DNA of 64,000 bases, taken from Mycolicibacterium fluoranthenivorans. Its GTDB lineage: Bacteria > Actinomycetota > Actinomycetes > Mycobacteriales > Mycobacteriaceae. This document shows, piece by piece, positions 7,433-16,075 of this stretch. Under the pieces are notes generated by a model that did not search any database, was not told the DNA's origin, and saw only the letters and a list, made by a program, of their open reading frames with translations. The DNA is taken from positions 3,472,001 to 3,536,000 of the forward strand of contig NZ_JAANOW010000001.1 of NCBI RefSeq assembly GCF_011758805.1, read 5' to 3'. Every line of letters starts with the position of its first letter. The first letter of the stretch is position 1. The translations under genes were made by a program, and so were the position numbers.

Positions 7433-9813
7433 AGCGAACTCCTCGGGTCGTTCGGGTCGGTTGCGGCGAACAGCACGCCGTCGGTGATCAAGCGGTCGAT
7501 GGCGGTGTCGTCCAGCGCGAGCACCCGCTGGCAGATATCGCGGGTGTGCTCGCCGGGCAACGGGGCCGGGCGTAACGGGGCGGGCGGGATGTGGTGGTAG
7601 CGAGCAGGTCCGGTTTCGGTGGGCATCGGTTCCTCGAACAGAGGATGCGCCAGGTCGGTGTAGAGCCCGCGATGACGGACCTGCGGATCGATGAGGATGT
7701 CGGCGGCCCGGTTCATCGGGCCCGCCGGGATACCGGCGCGCTGGAGCGCCTCGGCGACGTCCTGCTTGTCTCGTTGCGAGGTGTACGCGCTGAGCGCGGC
7801 GATCAGTTCTGGTGCAGCCGTCGGCATTTCGACGCCGATGACGCCGGTCAGGGCTGCCCGGTCGGCATCATGGCGTACCGAGATGACGCACCATTCGTCC
7901 GCACCGGAGCACGGACATACCGCGTGCACGGAAGCGTCGGGTACGACGGGCAGGCCGGCCACCCGGGCGGCCTCGATGACGTAGGCGGCGGCCAGTTGGT
8001 TCACCGCCACCTCGGCCTGCGAGATGTGCACGTGGGCGCCCTGTCCGGTGCGCTCCCGGCGGATCAGGGCGGCCAGCGTCGCGAGCGCGGTGATACGGGC
8101 GACGACGTGGTCGGGGAAAATGGTGGTGGCATCGAAAAACTGCGGGAATTCGTCGTCGGCACTGTCGGGTGTCCGCCACAGTCGCGTCACCCCGGTGGTG
8201 GCACGCACCAGCGGCCCGTATCCCATCCGCTGACTCCACGGTCCGCGGTCACCGAACGCACTGCTCTCGGCCAGGACGATCCGTGCGTTGATGTCCGTCA
8301 ACTGCCGATACGAAAAACCCAGGGCCGCCAGCGTTCCCGGCTTGAAATTGGCGAACACGGCATCGGATCGGGCCACCAGCGCGGCGAAGATCTCCGCGCC
8401 GCGCGGGTGGCGCAGGTCCAAGCCGAGACTGGACTCGTTGCGGTGGGTCAGCGCCCAGGACCGGCTCATCGGCCGTCCCGGCGGGGCCTGGCGCAAGCCG
8501 TCGGGATAGGCGGCGCTCTCCACCTTGATCACCTCGGCGCCCAAGTCGGCGAAGAGCCGGCCGAGTTCGCCGCCGGCGACGATGACACCGAGATCGAGGA
8601 TGCGCAGGCCCTCGAAGGGCCGGTCGGCGGCCGGGAGATTCACCGCAGAGCGGGCGGACACCCAGTCGGCCCGGTCGGCGCCCGGCGACGGCGCGGTCCG
8701 CGCGAATCCGTGGTGCACGTCGCCGATCACGAACGCGCCCACCGGGACGACAGTGTCGGTGCCCGGCGCGAGCTGCACATCGACCAGGGCGCCGACAGCA
8801 CGGAAGTGATCGGAGGCCAGCGCTTCGGCGGGGCCCTGCACCGCTGCGATCGGTACCCCGCGGGCCTGCCCTTCGGCAACGAGGTCGGCCATCGTGCCGC
8901 GGGAGAACAGGTCCGCGATGACAGCATTGAGCTCCCTCGTCGCCGCATAGCGTGCGCCGATGGAGTCGAATTTCGGGTCGGAGAACTCCTCGGGTTCGCC
9001 CAGCCAAGCCCGCATCCCCCGCCATTGCCGGGGGGACAGCAGGCAGATCCGGACGAAACCGTCGCGGCAACGGAATGTCGGATAGATCTGTTGATTGCGT
9101 GGTCGACCACGCCAGGTGGAGCGCTTCTGCCCGGACGCGGCCTGGCCCTCGGAGCCGAAAGGCGGGTCGAGCGCCTGCAGGACCGCTTCGAACCGGGAGA
9201 AGTCGATCAACCCACCGCGGCCGGTACGCAGCCGGTGGTAATACGCCACCAGGATCGCCCAGGCCGCCTGGACTGCCGCCGTGGCCGACGCGATACCCAC
9301 CGGCGGCAGCACCGGGGTTCCGGTCGGCGGGCCACTGCGAGACAGCGCCGTCGACATCGCGTAGAGGACGGGATCGGTGGCCGTCCACCATGCGTGCGGT
9401 CCGTCGGTGCCGAAGTCGGTCATCATGGCGGCCACCAGCTCGGGGTGTCCTGACGCCAGTTCGGCGACGGTGGTGCCGAACGCCGCGACGAACTGATCCC
9501 CGATGAGGATGTCGGCACCGGAGGCGAGTTCGTCGACCCGGCGCCGGTCGTCGGGGTCCAGCGGATCCAGGATCGCGCTGCGTTTGTTGGCATTGTCGAG
9601 GGCGAAGGACACCGATGCGCCGGCGAGTGTGGGGGCGCCCACGCGGGCCGCCCCGCCGCCCGGGTGTTCGATCTTGAGGACGTCGGCACCGAGGTCGGCG
9701 AACAGCCGGGCGATACCGTCGGCCGGCCCGTCGGTGAGTTCGAGGACCCGCACCCCGGCGAGTGGATGGCTCACTGCGTCATACCCCGGCACGACGGACA
9801 CCTTAGTGCCCAC
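7429..9813 (-). CDS. double-length CaiB/BaiF family CoA-transferase
   Basis: A 794-residue protein made of two class III CoA-transferase halves. The first half runs from HPLAGVRVLEL (about 17) to about 375 and has LFADLGADVLKIEHPGG. The second half runs from PFEGLRILDLGVIVAGGELG (about 400) to the end and has LFADLGAEVIKVES. Class III enzymes move CoA between acids through an aspartyl thioester and are usually dimers of about 400-residue chains, so a fusion is a known but less common form. It is the first gene of the operon with the aldehyde dehydrogenase and thiolase-like gene. The start is a GTG at 9813; downstream starts are possible. Confidence 0.88.
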   Translation of the reverse strand: MGTKVSVVPGYDAVSHPLAGVRVLELTDGPADGIARLFADLGADVLKIEHPGGGAARVGAPTLAGASVSFALDNANKRSAILDPLDPDDRRRVDELASGADILIGDQFVAAFGTTVAELASGHPELVAAMMTDFGTDGPHAWWTATDPVLYAMSTALSRSGPPTGTPVLPPVGIASATAAVQAAWAILVAYYHRLRTGRGGLIDFSRFEAVLQALDPPFGSEGQAASGQKRSTWRGRPRNQQIYPTFRCRDGFVRICLLSPRQWRGMRAWLGEPEEFSDPKFDSIGARYAATRELNAVIADLFSRGTMADLVAEGQARGVPIAAVQGPAEALASDHFRAVGALVDVQLAPGTDTVVPVGAFVIGDVHHGFARTAPSPGADRADWVSARSAVNLPAADRPFEGLRILDLGVIVAGGELGRLFADLGAEVIKVESAAYPDGLRQAPPGRPMSRSWALTHRNESSLGLDLRHPRGAEIFAALVARSDAVFANFKPGTLAALGFSYRQLTDINARIVLAESSAFGDRGPWSQRMGYGPLVRATTGVTRLWRTPDSADDEFPQFFDATTIFPDHVVARITALATLAALIRRERTGQGAHVHISQAEVAVNQLAAAYVIEAARVAGLPVVPDASVHAVCPCSGADEWCVISVRHDADRAALTGVIGVEMPTAAPELIAALSAYTSQRDKQDVAEALQRAGIPAGPMNRAADILIDPQVRHRGLYTDLAHPLFEEPMPTETGPARYHHIPPAPLRPAPLPGEHTRDICQRVLALDDTAIDRLITDGVLFAATDPNDPRSSL

Positions 9814-9858
9814 TTCTATAACTTAGGTAGACAACCCATGCCGGTACACTGGAGAACG

Positions 9859-10635
9859 ATGTCTGACCTCGGCGTGGTGGCCTCACCGATCTCCCCTCCA
9901 GCCCATCCACTGGTGGGAACTCTGTCGGCGCTGCACCACGCCCGCGTCTACATCGACCTGGCGGTCGTGGTGATCGTCCTGGTCGCCACCAATCTCATCG
10001 CCCACTTCACGACCCCCTGGGCCAATATCGCGACGGTGCCCGCCGCGGCGATCGCCCTGGTGGCGCTGGTGCGCGCCCGCGGGCTGGGCTGGGCCGAACT
10101 GGGCCTGGGGCGCGAACACTGGCGCTCCGGCGCCCGCTACGCCGCGGCCGCGATCGGCATCGTGCTGGCGGTCATCGCCATCGGTGTCGCGCTGCCGTGG
10201 ACCCGGCCGATGTTCATGAACAACCACTACGCGACCGTCTCCGGCGCCCTGATCGCCTCGATGATCATCATCCCGCTGCAGACCGTCATCCCCGAGGAAC
10301 TGGCCTTCCGCGGTGTGCTGCACGGTGCGCTGGACCGGGCCTGGGGTTTTCGCGGGGTCGCCGCCGCCGGATCGCTGCTCTTCGGCCTGTGGCATATCGC
10401 CAGTTCGCTCGGCCTGACCAGCGGTAATGCCGGATTCAGCCACCTCCTCGGCGGCGGCGTGTTCGGTATGGTCGCGGGTGTGGTCGGCGCCGTGGTGGCC
10501 ACCACTGCCGCCGGATTCGTGTTCACCTGGCTGCGCCGGCGAAGCGGTAGCCTGCTCGCGCCGATCGCCTTGCACTGGTCCCTGAACGGGATGGGAGCGC
10601 TGGCCGCGGCGCTGGTCTGGCACGCGTCGTTCTAG
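9859..10635 (+). CDS. CPBP-family intramembrane glutamic protease
   Basis: A 258-residue multi-pass membrane protein. It carries the CPBP (Abi/CAAX protease) signature VIPEELAFRG with Glu146, Glu147 and Arg151, and a second motif LFGLWHIASS with the conserved His. At least six hydrophobic stretches are visible. The family includes CAAX-processing-like and bacteriocin-immunity-like proteases; the substrate is unknown. The ATG at 9859 has GGAG four bases upstream; an ATG at 9838 in the same frame is the alternative. It is divergent from the CoA-transferase operon. The 3' end overlaps the convergent CGNR gene by 4 bp. Confidence 0.87.
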   Translation: MSDLGVVASPISPPAHPLVGTLSALHHARVYIDLAVVVIVLVATNLIAHFTTPWANIATVPAAAIALVALVRARGLGWAELGLGREHWRSGARYAAAAIGIVLAVIAIGVALPWTRPMFMNNHYATVSGALIASMIIIPLQTVIPEELAFRGVLHGALDRAWGFRGVAAAGSLLFGLWHIASSLGLTSGNAGFSHLLGGGVFGMVAGVVGAVVATTAAGFVFTWLRRRSGSLLAPIALHWSLNGMGALAAALVWHASF

Positions 10636-11201
10636 CGGCTCCGCCGGCGCGCCCGGAACTCGCGGTTCTTGAGCTTGTTACCGCAGCTGGCCATATCGCA
10701 CCACGTGCCGCCGTGGTTGCGCGAGCGGTCGTAGAACGCCCACCGGCAGTCTTCGTTGGCGCAGCTCTTCAGATGCACCCAGCTGCCGTCCCGCTGCGCG
10801 TCCGCCACGATCAGTAGCAGGCCCAGTAGCCGGTCCGGTACCGAGCTGCCCACCGGCGCCACCTCCACCGCGCCGGCATCCCCGACGACGAGCCGGGCAG
10901 GCGCACCCGCCGCCAACCGGCGCAGCGGATCCAGCTGCGCTGCGGTCGGCGCCGGTCCACCGGTGTTGTGAATCACCAACGCCCGCAAGCTTTCCCGTAC
11001 CTCCGCCAGGACCGCGAGATCAGCCCTGCCCGGTACGGCACCGTCGTCGAGTAGACCCGCAGCGATCAGCCACTCCGCCGCATCGGCCGGATCCGCCAGG
11101 CGGTCCTGCCCGCTCTCCCGGTCCAGTGTGTTGATGAACGCCTGCACCCGGCGCAACGGACCCGGGGCGGGCTTCGCCTCGACATCGCCATACCACTGCA
11201 C
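10632..11201 (-). CDS. CGNR zinc-finger transcriptional regulator-like protein
   Basis: About 189 residues with an N-terminal ABATE-type helical domain (VQAFINTLD near the start) and a C-terminal treble-clef zinc finger. The finger has CANEDCRWAFYDRSRNHGGTWC, then CGNKLKNREFRARRR, so the last Arg of the CGNR name is a Lys. Members are predicted stress- or antibiotic-linked regulators. I chose the GTG at 11201 because homology to the family begins there; ATGs at 11255 and 11333 would extend it into the divergent promoter. It is divergent from the gene at 11303. Confidence 0.75.
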   Translation of the reverse strand: MQWYGDVEAKPAPGPLRRVQAFINTLDRESGQDRLADPADAAEWLIAAGLLDDGAVPGRADLAVLAEVRESLRALVIHNTGGPAPTAAQLDPLRRLAAGAPARLVVGDAGAVEVAPVGSSVPDRLLGLLLIVADAQRDGSWVHLKSCANEDCRWAFYDRSRNHGGTWCDMASCGNKLKNREFRARRRSR

Positions 11202-11239
11202 GCTCGGCAGCCTACTCCCAAAGTGACCGGCAAAACATG

Positions 11240-11267
11240 TTGACTGGTCATCCATGACCGGTATAGC
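11240..11267 (+). promoter_or_regulatory. sigma-70-type promoter with overlapping dyad operator
   Basis: TTGACT (11240-11245) and TATAGC (11262-11267) are separated by 16 bp, which fits a vegetative promoter reading into the gene at 11303. The spacer region holds a dyad ACTGGTCAT-CC-ATGACCGGT (11243-11262) with one mismatch. A further TGACCGG copy lies at 11224-11230. The layout suggests repression by a DNA-binding protein, plausibly the divergent CGNR protein. Confidence 0.55.
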
Positions 11268-11302
11268 GTCTTTGTAGGTCACGTTCGCGGGAAGGGATAC
11301 CG

Positions 11303-11755
11303 ATGATGACGACCTCGGTTGAGCCGCGGACAAGCAGGCGCGTCCACATCGGAGTCGGGACGCGTATCCGCGCCCGGATGTTCGCCGCCCGGTGGGATCA
11401 GCAGATCGAACGCGCCACCCCCGGCGCCGTGGTGATCGCCGACAGCCCGCTGGCGGCGCACATGCGGCGGATCACGTCGCGCAGCGAGCGCGAGCAGTTG
11501 GCCGACGCACTGACCCCGACCCGGCGATCCAGTGCAGGAGGCGTCAGTTTCCGGGTCCCGGTGCACGCGGCAGCGTTGTACGCCGCTGCGGACCTGATCG
11601 ACGAGCTGACATGCCGGCTGCGTGGGCCGCAACCGGTACGCGTTCGCGGCATGGCCCGCTTGCGCATCCTGCTGGCCGACGGCCGCGGGCCGTTCTACCG
11701 ACCCGGGCCGGCGAGTCTCAACGCCGCCCTGCGCGGCGTGCTGGCCGCCCTGTGA
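11303..11755 (+). CDS. conserved mycobacterial protein of unknown function
   Basis: A 150-residue soluble, Arg-rich protein with no domain I recognise. Visible features are a basic N-terminus, a helical middle (SREREQLADALTP), a helix HAAALYAAADLIDELTCRL, and a C-terminal ARLRILLADGRGPFYRPG that could be a short beta-hairpin. There is no signal peptide or membrane segment. A good ribosome site (GGAAGGGA, from about 11289) precedes two adjacent ATGs at 11303 and 11306, either of which could be used. Its promoter carries a dyad shared with the divergent CGNR gene. Confidence 0.7.
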   Translation: MMTTSVEPRTSRRVHIGVGTRIRARMFAARWDQQIERATPGAVVIADSPLAAHMRRITSRSEREQLADALTPTRRSSAGGVSFRVPVHAAALYAAADLIDELTCRLRGPQPVRVRGMARLRILLADGRGPFYRPGPASLNAALRGVLAAL

Positions 11756-11759
11756 GCAG

Positions 11760-12065
11760 TCAGTTTTTCTTTCTGACCAGCCCGACTATCCACAACAGGA
11801 TGACTGCACCGATCAGCGCAGTAAAGAACGTGAACCACCGGCGGCCAGCGATCACATCCACGCCCAGCGTCTCGAGCAAGAAGCCGCCGAGGAATCCACC
11901 GACGACACCGACCAGGATGTTGAGCAGGATTCCCTGCCCACTGCCCTTGACGATCTTGCCTGCCAGCCATCCGGCAATCCCGCCGATGATGACGTAACTG
12001 ATCCAGCCGACCGCCGTCGGCGGCGCGAACGCAAGGTACTGAGTCGCCGCAACCATCGTCACCAT
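11760..12065 (-). CDS. GlsB/YeaQ/YmgE family small membrane protein
   Basis: A 101-residue protein with three hydrophobic helices and the family pattern ISYVIIGGIAGWLAGKIVKGSGQGILLNILVGVVGGFLGG, ending RKKN. It belongs to the transglycosylase-associated (YeaQ/GlsB) family, often stress-induced and of unknown mechanism. Length and position next to apa match M. tuberculosis Rv1861. A strong ribosome site GGAGGAG lies five bases before the ATG at 12065. It is convergent with the upstream unknown gene. Confidence 0.9.
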   Translation of the reverse strand: MVTMVAATQYLAFAPPTAVGWISYVIIGGIAGWLAGKIVKGSGQGILLNILVGVVGGFLGGFLLETLGVDVIAGRRWFTFFTALIGAVILLWIVGLVRKKN

Positions 12066-12167
12066 GTCACTCCTCCAAGCTGGCCACCCCTGCGGTTCGG
12101 CCCGTCTTCTTGGAGTACCAGTCGCCGGTAACGATTAGACCTGCGAAACGGGCACGTTAGGCAAATA

Positions 12168-13139
12168 TCAGCCCTGCGGCATCATCTCCGGCGGTGCGTC
12201 CGTGACGGGCACCGGCACGCCGACACCCGGCCTGGCCGGCGGTGCGTTGGGATCGACCGGCGGTGGCGGCGCATTCGGGTCCGGCGCCGGCGGCGGCGGC
12301 GGCGGACTCCAGGGGCGGATGGACTGTGCCAGCGCGGTGGCGGCGGCTTTGTCCACGGGGTGGTTGGCGGTGCCCAGCCACACGACGAACCAGCGCGAGG
12401 GTGCACGCTGGCCGCGCGGCACGCCGGCCGGGTTGGGCGCACCGACGACGCCGGCCCAGATCTGACCGGTCGGCTTGGTCGTGTCGGTGAACTTCACCTC
12501 GTAGTAGGACGCGGAGCCCGTCATATCGCCCGCGGCCAGCGGTGTCGTCTCCTGGCCGATCCGGGTGCCGGGGAACGGCATGAAGAACTCGCCCATATCG
12601 GAAGCCAGCCGCGCGGCCGCCTTCGAGTTGTCGGATTCGGCGCCGGCGAACAGCTTCAGGTCCAGACGGCCGAGCAGCACGCTGGTGTCGTTGGCCGGCT
12701 GCGCTGCGGTGCCCTGGGCGGGCGCGGGCTCGGTGCCGGCGGGCGGAATCTTGGTCAGCAGCGCCTGGCCGTAGGACAGCTGGGTGGCGTCGGCCACCTT
12801 CCAGCCGGGCGGCACGATGTAGCTGAAACCACCGGCCGCATTGTCGACCCGGCCCGGCTCCGGCGCAGGGGGCGGCGGTGGGGCCGGCGCGTTCGGATCG
12901 ACCGGGGGTGCGTTGGGATCCACGGGCGCGGGTGCCGGTGTGGCGTTCGGGTCGGCGGGCACAGGCGGGGGCGCCGGTGTCGCATTCGGGTCCGCAGGTG
13001 CCGGCGCGGGCGTCGGGGCCGGGGGTACCGGGTCGGCATGGGACACCGCGATGGGGAGCGTCAGTGCGGCCGCAGCCGCAATCGCCAGTGCGGTCGATAA
13101 GCGCTTGCGGTGTGACGAGCGCGCGTCCGGCTGATCCAT
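12168..13139 (-). CDS. apa: alanine/proline-rich secreted glycoprotein Apa
   Basis: A 323-residue secreted protein. Signal peptide at about 1-36 ([22 protein letters not shown]), then a Pro/Ala region with [14 protein letters not shown] repeats (about 37-95). A folded core follows from [14 protein letters not shown] to LAQSIRPW, and the tail is again Pro-rich. The core resembles the fibronectin-attachment protein family. In M. tuberculosis Apa is O-mannosylated and surface-exposed, and the Thr-Pro repeat parts here could be similarly modified. It follows modC on the same strand but is separated from it by about 200 bp holding a strong hairpin, so it probably has its own promoter. Confidence 0.93.
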   Translation of the reverse strand: MDQPDARSSHRKRLSTALAIAAAAALTLPIAVSHADPVPPAPTPAPAPADPNATPAPPPVPADPNATPAPAPVDPNAPPVDPNAPAPPPPPAPEPGRVDNAAGGFSYIVPPGWKVADATQLSYGQALLTKIPPAGTEPAPAQGTAAQPANDTSVLLGRLDLKLFAGAESDNSKAAARLASDMGEFFMPFPGTRIGQETTPLAAGDMTGSASYYEVKFTDTTKPTGQIWAGVVGAPNPAGVPRGQRAPSRWFVVWLGTANHPVDKAAATALAQSIRPWSPPPPPPAPDPNAPPPPVDPNAPPARPGVGVPVPVTDAPPEMMPQG

Positions 13140-13338
13140 GGGGACGAAAATACCGTGTTACAGCCGTGACGCAAGTGTGAGTTGCTCTTATAGTGCCCAT
13201 CTGGGAAGTAGCTGACCGCAAGGAAACTCGTGACAAAGTGCATTACCACATGTAGCTGTCCGGATGCGGCCATGGCTACGCCACCCCGTGCCGACGGGGT
13301 GGGTTTCATCCGGTATTTCGCCGCCATCGAGCGGGCTG
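13140..13338. other. apa upstream region
   Basis: This 199-bp gap lies between modC and apa. On the minus strand a TATAAG hexamer at about 13187-13192 could be the apa -10 element. A 9-bp stem hairpin occupies the modC-proximal end. No convincing gene is seen. Confidence 0.4.
13281..13302 (-). terminator. hairpin downstream of modC
   Basis: A perfect 9-bp stem, CCACCCCGT and ACGGGGTGG, with the 4-base loop GCCG. It lies 37 bp after the modC stop. The T-run (GTTT) follows it on the plus strand, not the minus strand, so its action as a terminator for modC would be of the U-tract-free type. Confidence 0.5.
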
Positions 13339-14421
13339 TTACGACGCCGGCTGGATTCTCAGTTCCTGTGCCTTCACCGTGAAGAACACCCGCTCCCCCG
13401 GCGCCAGTCGCAATTCGGCGGCCGCCTCTGCGGTGATATCGGCCGCCAGACCCGGCGCGCCGTCGGGCTGCGGCGTGGCCCGCACCCGGATCGACGGTCC
13501 ACGGCTGTCCAGCTCGGCCACCGTCACCTCCACCGCATTGCGCGGGCTACCGTGCGGCACCTCGCGGTAGACCGCCACCGCCGCCGGCGCGAACACCGCC
13601 ACCGCCGGATCACCGGCCGCCATCCCGGACTCCGGGCAGCCGTGCCAGTGCGTATCCCAGTCGGTACGCAGCGCCCCGTCCGCCTGCCAGCGCCCGCGGA
13701 CCAGATTCACCCCGGCGAACCGGGCACCGAACACGCTGCGCGGAGCGGCGAGGATCTGCGCGACGGGACCGAACTCCACCAGCCGGCCCGCCTCCACGAC
13801 CGCCACCTGATCGGCGAGCGCCACCACATCCAGAAGGTCGTGGGTGACCAGGATCGCCGTCCGTCCGTCTCGGGTGAGCACCCGGCGAAGGACGGCACGT
13901 ATCGCCGTCGCCACCGATACGTCCAGACCGGCCATCGGCTCGTCGAGCAACAGCAGGTCGGGTTCGGCGGCCAGTGCCCGCGCCAGCGCGACCCGCTGCG
14001 CCTGTCCCCCGGACAGCTGACGCGGCATCCGCCCGGCCAGCTCACCGACCCCCACCTCGGTCAGCCACGATTCGGCTACATCCCGAGAATCCCTGAGGGG
14101 CAACCGTTTTCCACTGCGCGGGCCGAACGCAACGTTGTCTCGTACGTTCAGGTGTGGGAACAGCAACGCCTCCTGCATCAGCAACCCGACCCGCCGGTCA
14201 TGGGTCGCCACGTGGACACCGCCGACGCAGTCGGTCAGCGTCCGGCCACCGACGCGCACCGTCCCGTGGTCGGGCCGCACCACACCGGCCAACACATGCA
14301 GCAGCGTCGATTTACCCGCCCCGTTGGGGCCGAGAACGGCGAGCACCTGACCCGCGGCGACGGTGAGGTCGAGCCGAACATCCCGGCCGGTGACCTGCAC
14401 GCTGACCTCGAGCCCGCTCAT
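13339..14421 (-). CDS. modC: molybdate ABC transporter ATP-binding protein ModC
   Basis: A 360-residue ATPase: Walker [10 protein letters not shown] near the N-terminus, [15 protein letters not shown] signature and [12 protein letters not shown]alker B in the middle. A C-terminal MOP/TOBE-like domain ([18 protein letters not shown]) of the kind that binds oxyanions in ModC follows. The frame starts at 14433, but the ATG at 14421 overlaps the modB stop as ATGA and begins MSGLEVSVQ, the conserved start, so I chose it. It pairs with modB; the binding protein ModA is missing from the operon. Confidence 0.9.
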   Translation of the reverse strand: MSGLEVSVQVTGRDVRLDLTVAAGQVLAVLGPNGAGKSTLLHVLAGVVRPDHGTVRVGGRTLTDCVGGVHVATHDRRVGLLMQEALLFPHLNVRDNVAFGPRSGKRLPLRDSRDVAESWLTEVGVGELAGRMPRQLSGGQAQRVALARALAAEPDLLLLDEPMAGLDVSVATAIRAVLRRVLTRDGRTAILVTHDLLDVVALADQVAVVEAGRLVEFGPVAQILAAPRSVFGARFAGVNLVRGRWQADGALRTDWDTHWHGCPESGMAAGDPAVAVFAPAAVAVYREVPHGSPRNAVEVTVAELDSRGPSIRVRATPQPDGAPGLAADITAEAAAELRLAPGERVFFTVKAQELRIQPAS

Positions 14422-15206
14422 GTGGCCTGCCATGAGGTGGGCCGCAACCGCCGCGCGCCGAGTCCGACCACCACCAGTGCCGCCACCAGCACCAGCAGCA
14501 CCGACAGCGCCACCGCTGCGTCGGCGTCACTCTCCCGCTGCAGGTAGATCTCCAGCGGCAGGGTTCGGGTGACACCCTCCCGCGATCCGGCGAAGGTCAG
14601 CGTCGCACCGAATTCACCCAGGGACCGCGCGAAGGCCAGCACCGAGCCGGACAGCAGACCGGGCGCGAGCAAGGGCAGCGTGACCCGCCGCCACACCGTG
14701 GTCGGGCGGGCTCCGAGCGTCGCCGCGACCGCCTCGTAGTCGGCGCCCGTGGTGCGCACCGCCCCCTCCAGGGCGATCACCAGGAACGGCAGCGAGACGA
14801 AGGTCTGCGCCAGCACCACCGCCACTGTGGTGAACGCGATCTGGACACCGGCTGCCTCCAGATAGCGACCGAGCAGACCCAGCCGGCCGAACGCGTACAG
14901 CAGCGCGATTCCGCCCACGACGGGTGGCAACACCAGCGGAAGCAAGATCACCGGCCGGAGCGCCCCGATCAGTCGAGACCGGCTCCGGGCCAGGACGAGC
15001 GCCATGGGGACGCCCAACACCACACATATCGCCGTGCTCGCGGCGGAGGTCCGCAGGCTCAGTTCCAGCGCGGTCAACGAGGCGCGGCTGGTGATCAGCG
15101 ACCAGAAGTGCAGCCAATCGACCTTCGCCGCCATCGCCACCAGCGGCAGCAGCACGAACAGGGTGCCCACCGCGGCCGGCAGGTAGATCCAGCGCGGCAG
15201 CCCCAT
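14418..15206 (-). CDS. modB: molybdate ABC transporter permease ModB
   Basis: A 262-residue permease with about five to six membrane helices. It carries the EAA-type coupling loop [30 protein letters not shown], followed by [18 protein letters not shown], which is typical for molybdate/tungstate permeases. The long open frame extends to 15806, but that part is antisense to the neighbouring SDR. The ATG at 15206 ([11 protein letters not shown]) or one at 15248 is the likely start. It overlaps modC by 4 bp. No solute-binding gene precedes it, unlike the usual modABC order. Confidence 0.88.
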   Translation of the reverse strand: MGLPRWIYLPAAVGTLFVLLPLVAMAAKVDWLHFWSLITSRASLTALELSLRTSAASTAICVVLGVPMALVLARSRSRLIGALRPVILLPLVLPPVVGGIALLYAFGRLGLLGRYLEAAGVQIAFTTVAVVLAQTFVSLPFLVIALEGAVRTTGADYEAVAATLGARPTTVWRRVTLPLLAPGLLSGSVLAFARSLGEFGATLTFAGSREGVTRTLPLEIYLQRESDADAAVALSVLLVLVAALVVVGLGARRLRPTSWQAT

Positions 15207-15275
15207 GGGCCAAACCCTAGGCGACCGACCAGCAGCCGGCGGGCTCATGTGGCGCGTCAGATTTCGCGGCCTAGC

Positions 15276-15322
15276 TACTGTCCAGTAACATCGTTTCGAC
15301 TCGCTGTGTTCAGCGCTGAACA
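15276..15322 (+). promoter_or_regulatory. two dyads upstream of the SDR gene
   Basis: TACTG-TC-CAGTA lies at 15276-15287 and a perfect 16-bp palindrome TGTTCAGCGCTGAACA at 15307-15322. The second touches the ribosome site (AAGGAGGT, 15322-15329), so a protein bound there would block expression. The cognate regulator is unknown. Confidence 0.5.
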
Positions 15323-15335
15323 AGGAGGTAACCAC

Positions 15336-16007
15336 ATGGAGGTGCTGCTCACCGGCGGCGATACCGAGCTCGGCCGCGTGGTCGCCACCGGCTTCCGGGA
15401 TGAGGGCCACAACGTGGTGCTCGCGGGTGTTCGCCGCGACGATCTCGAAGTCCTCGCCAAAGAGCTCGATGCGAGTTTCGTGGTCGTCGACAACACCGAT
15501 CCGGCCAGCCTCGAAGCAGCGCGCGAAGCGTTTCCCCTGCACCTGGACTGCATCGTCAACGTGCCCGCGCCGGCACAGGTGGCCAAAGACCCGCGCACCT
15601 TCACCCTTGCCGACCGCGCCGCGGCCTGGCGCCAGACGCTCGACGCGACGCTGCTGTCCGCGGTGTTGACCGTCCAGGTGCTCGGCGATCAGCTGAGCTC
15701 GGGCGGATCGATCATCAACGTCGTTCCCGGCAGTCCGGGCGAGGGCAGCGCCGACGCCGCGATCAAGGCCGCGCTGTCGAACTGGACCGCCGGCCAGGCG
15801 GCCCATTACGGAATCCGTGGGATCACCGTGAACGCGGTGGCCACGGGCAAGAGCGCCGAGCCCGGGTACGACGGTGCGGCCGAGACGACACCGTCGGTCG
15901 CCGACGAGATCACGCGGTTGGCGCTGTTCCTCACCACCCAGTCAGCCCGGCACATCACCGGACAGACACTGCACGTGAGCCAGGGCGCGCTCGCCAATTT
16001 CGGCTGA
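15336..16007 (+). CDS. atypical short-chain dehydrogenase/reductase family protein
   Basis: A 223-residue Rossmann protein, apparently the Rv1856c orthologue. The nucleotide motif TGGDTELG is at residues 6-13. The region that normally holds YxxxK reads [14 protein letters not shown], so the catalytic Tyr appears replaced by Asp while the Lys is kept. A C-terminal [27 protein letters not shown] is typical of SDRs. Oxidoreductase activity is therefore uncertain; a binding or redox-sensing role is possible. The ATG at 15336 is fixed by AAGGAGGT seven bases upstream. The promoter region holds two dyads. Confidence 0.82.
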   Translation: MEVLLTGGDTELGRVVATGFRDEGHNVVLAGVRRDDLEVLAKELDASFVVVDNTDPASLEAAREAFPLHLDCIVNVPAPAQVAKDPRTFTLADRAAAWRQTLDATLLSAVLTVQVLGDQLSSGGSIINVVPGSPGEGSADAAIKAALSNWTAGQAAHYGIRGITVNAVATGKSAEPGYDGAAETTPSVADEITRLALFLTTQSARHITGQTLHVSQGALANFG

Positions 16008-16075
16008 GATATTCCCGCGTTCGCCCGCAGCTAAACGGGGTGCCCTCTCCGCTTCGGTGTGGTTACGTAAGTCCC

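Noticed and set aside
7591..9453. 620-codon plus-strand frame
   Set aside because: Antisense to the double CoA-transferase; composition is typical of a reverse-frame artefact.
13200..13330. Small plus-strand gene between apa and modC
   Set aside because: A short frame exists but has no ribosome site, unusual codon use and covers the hairpin.
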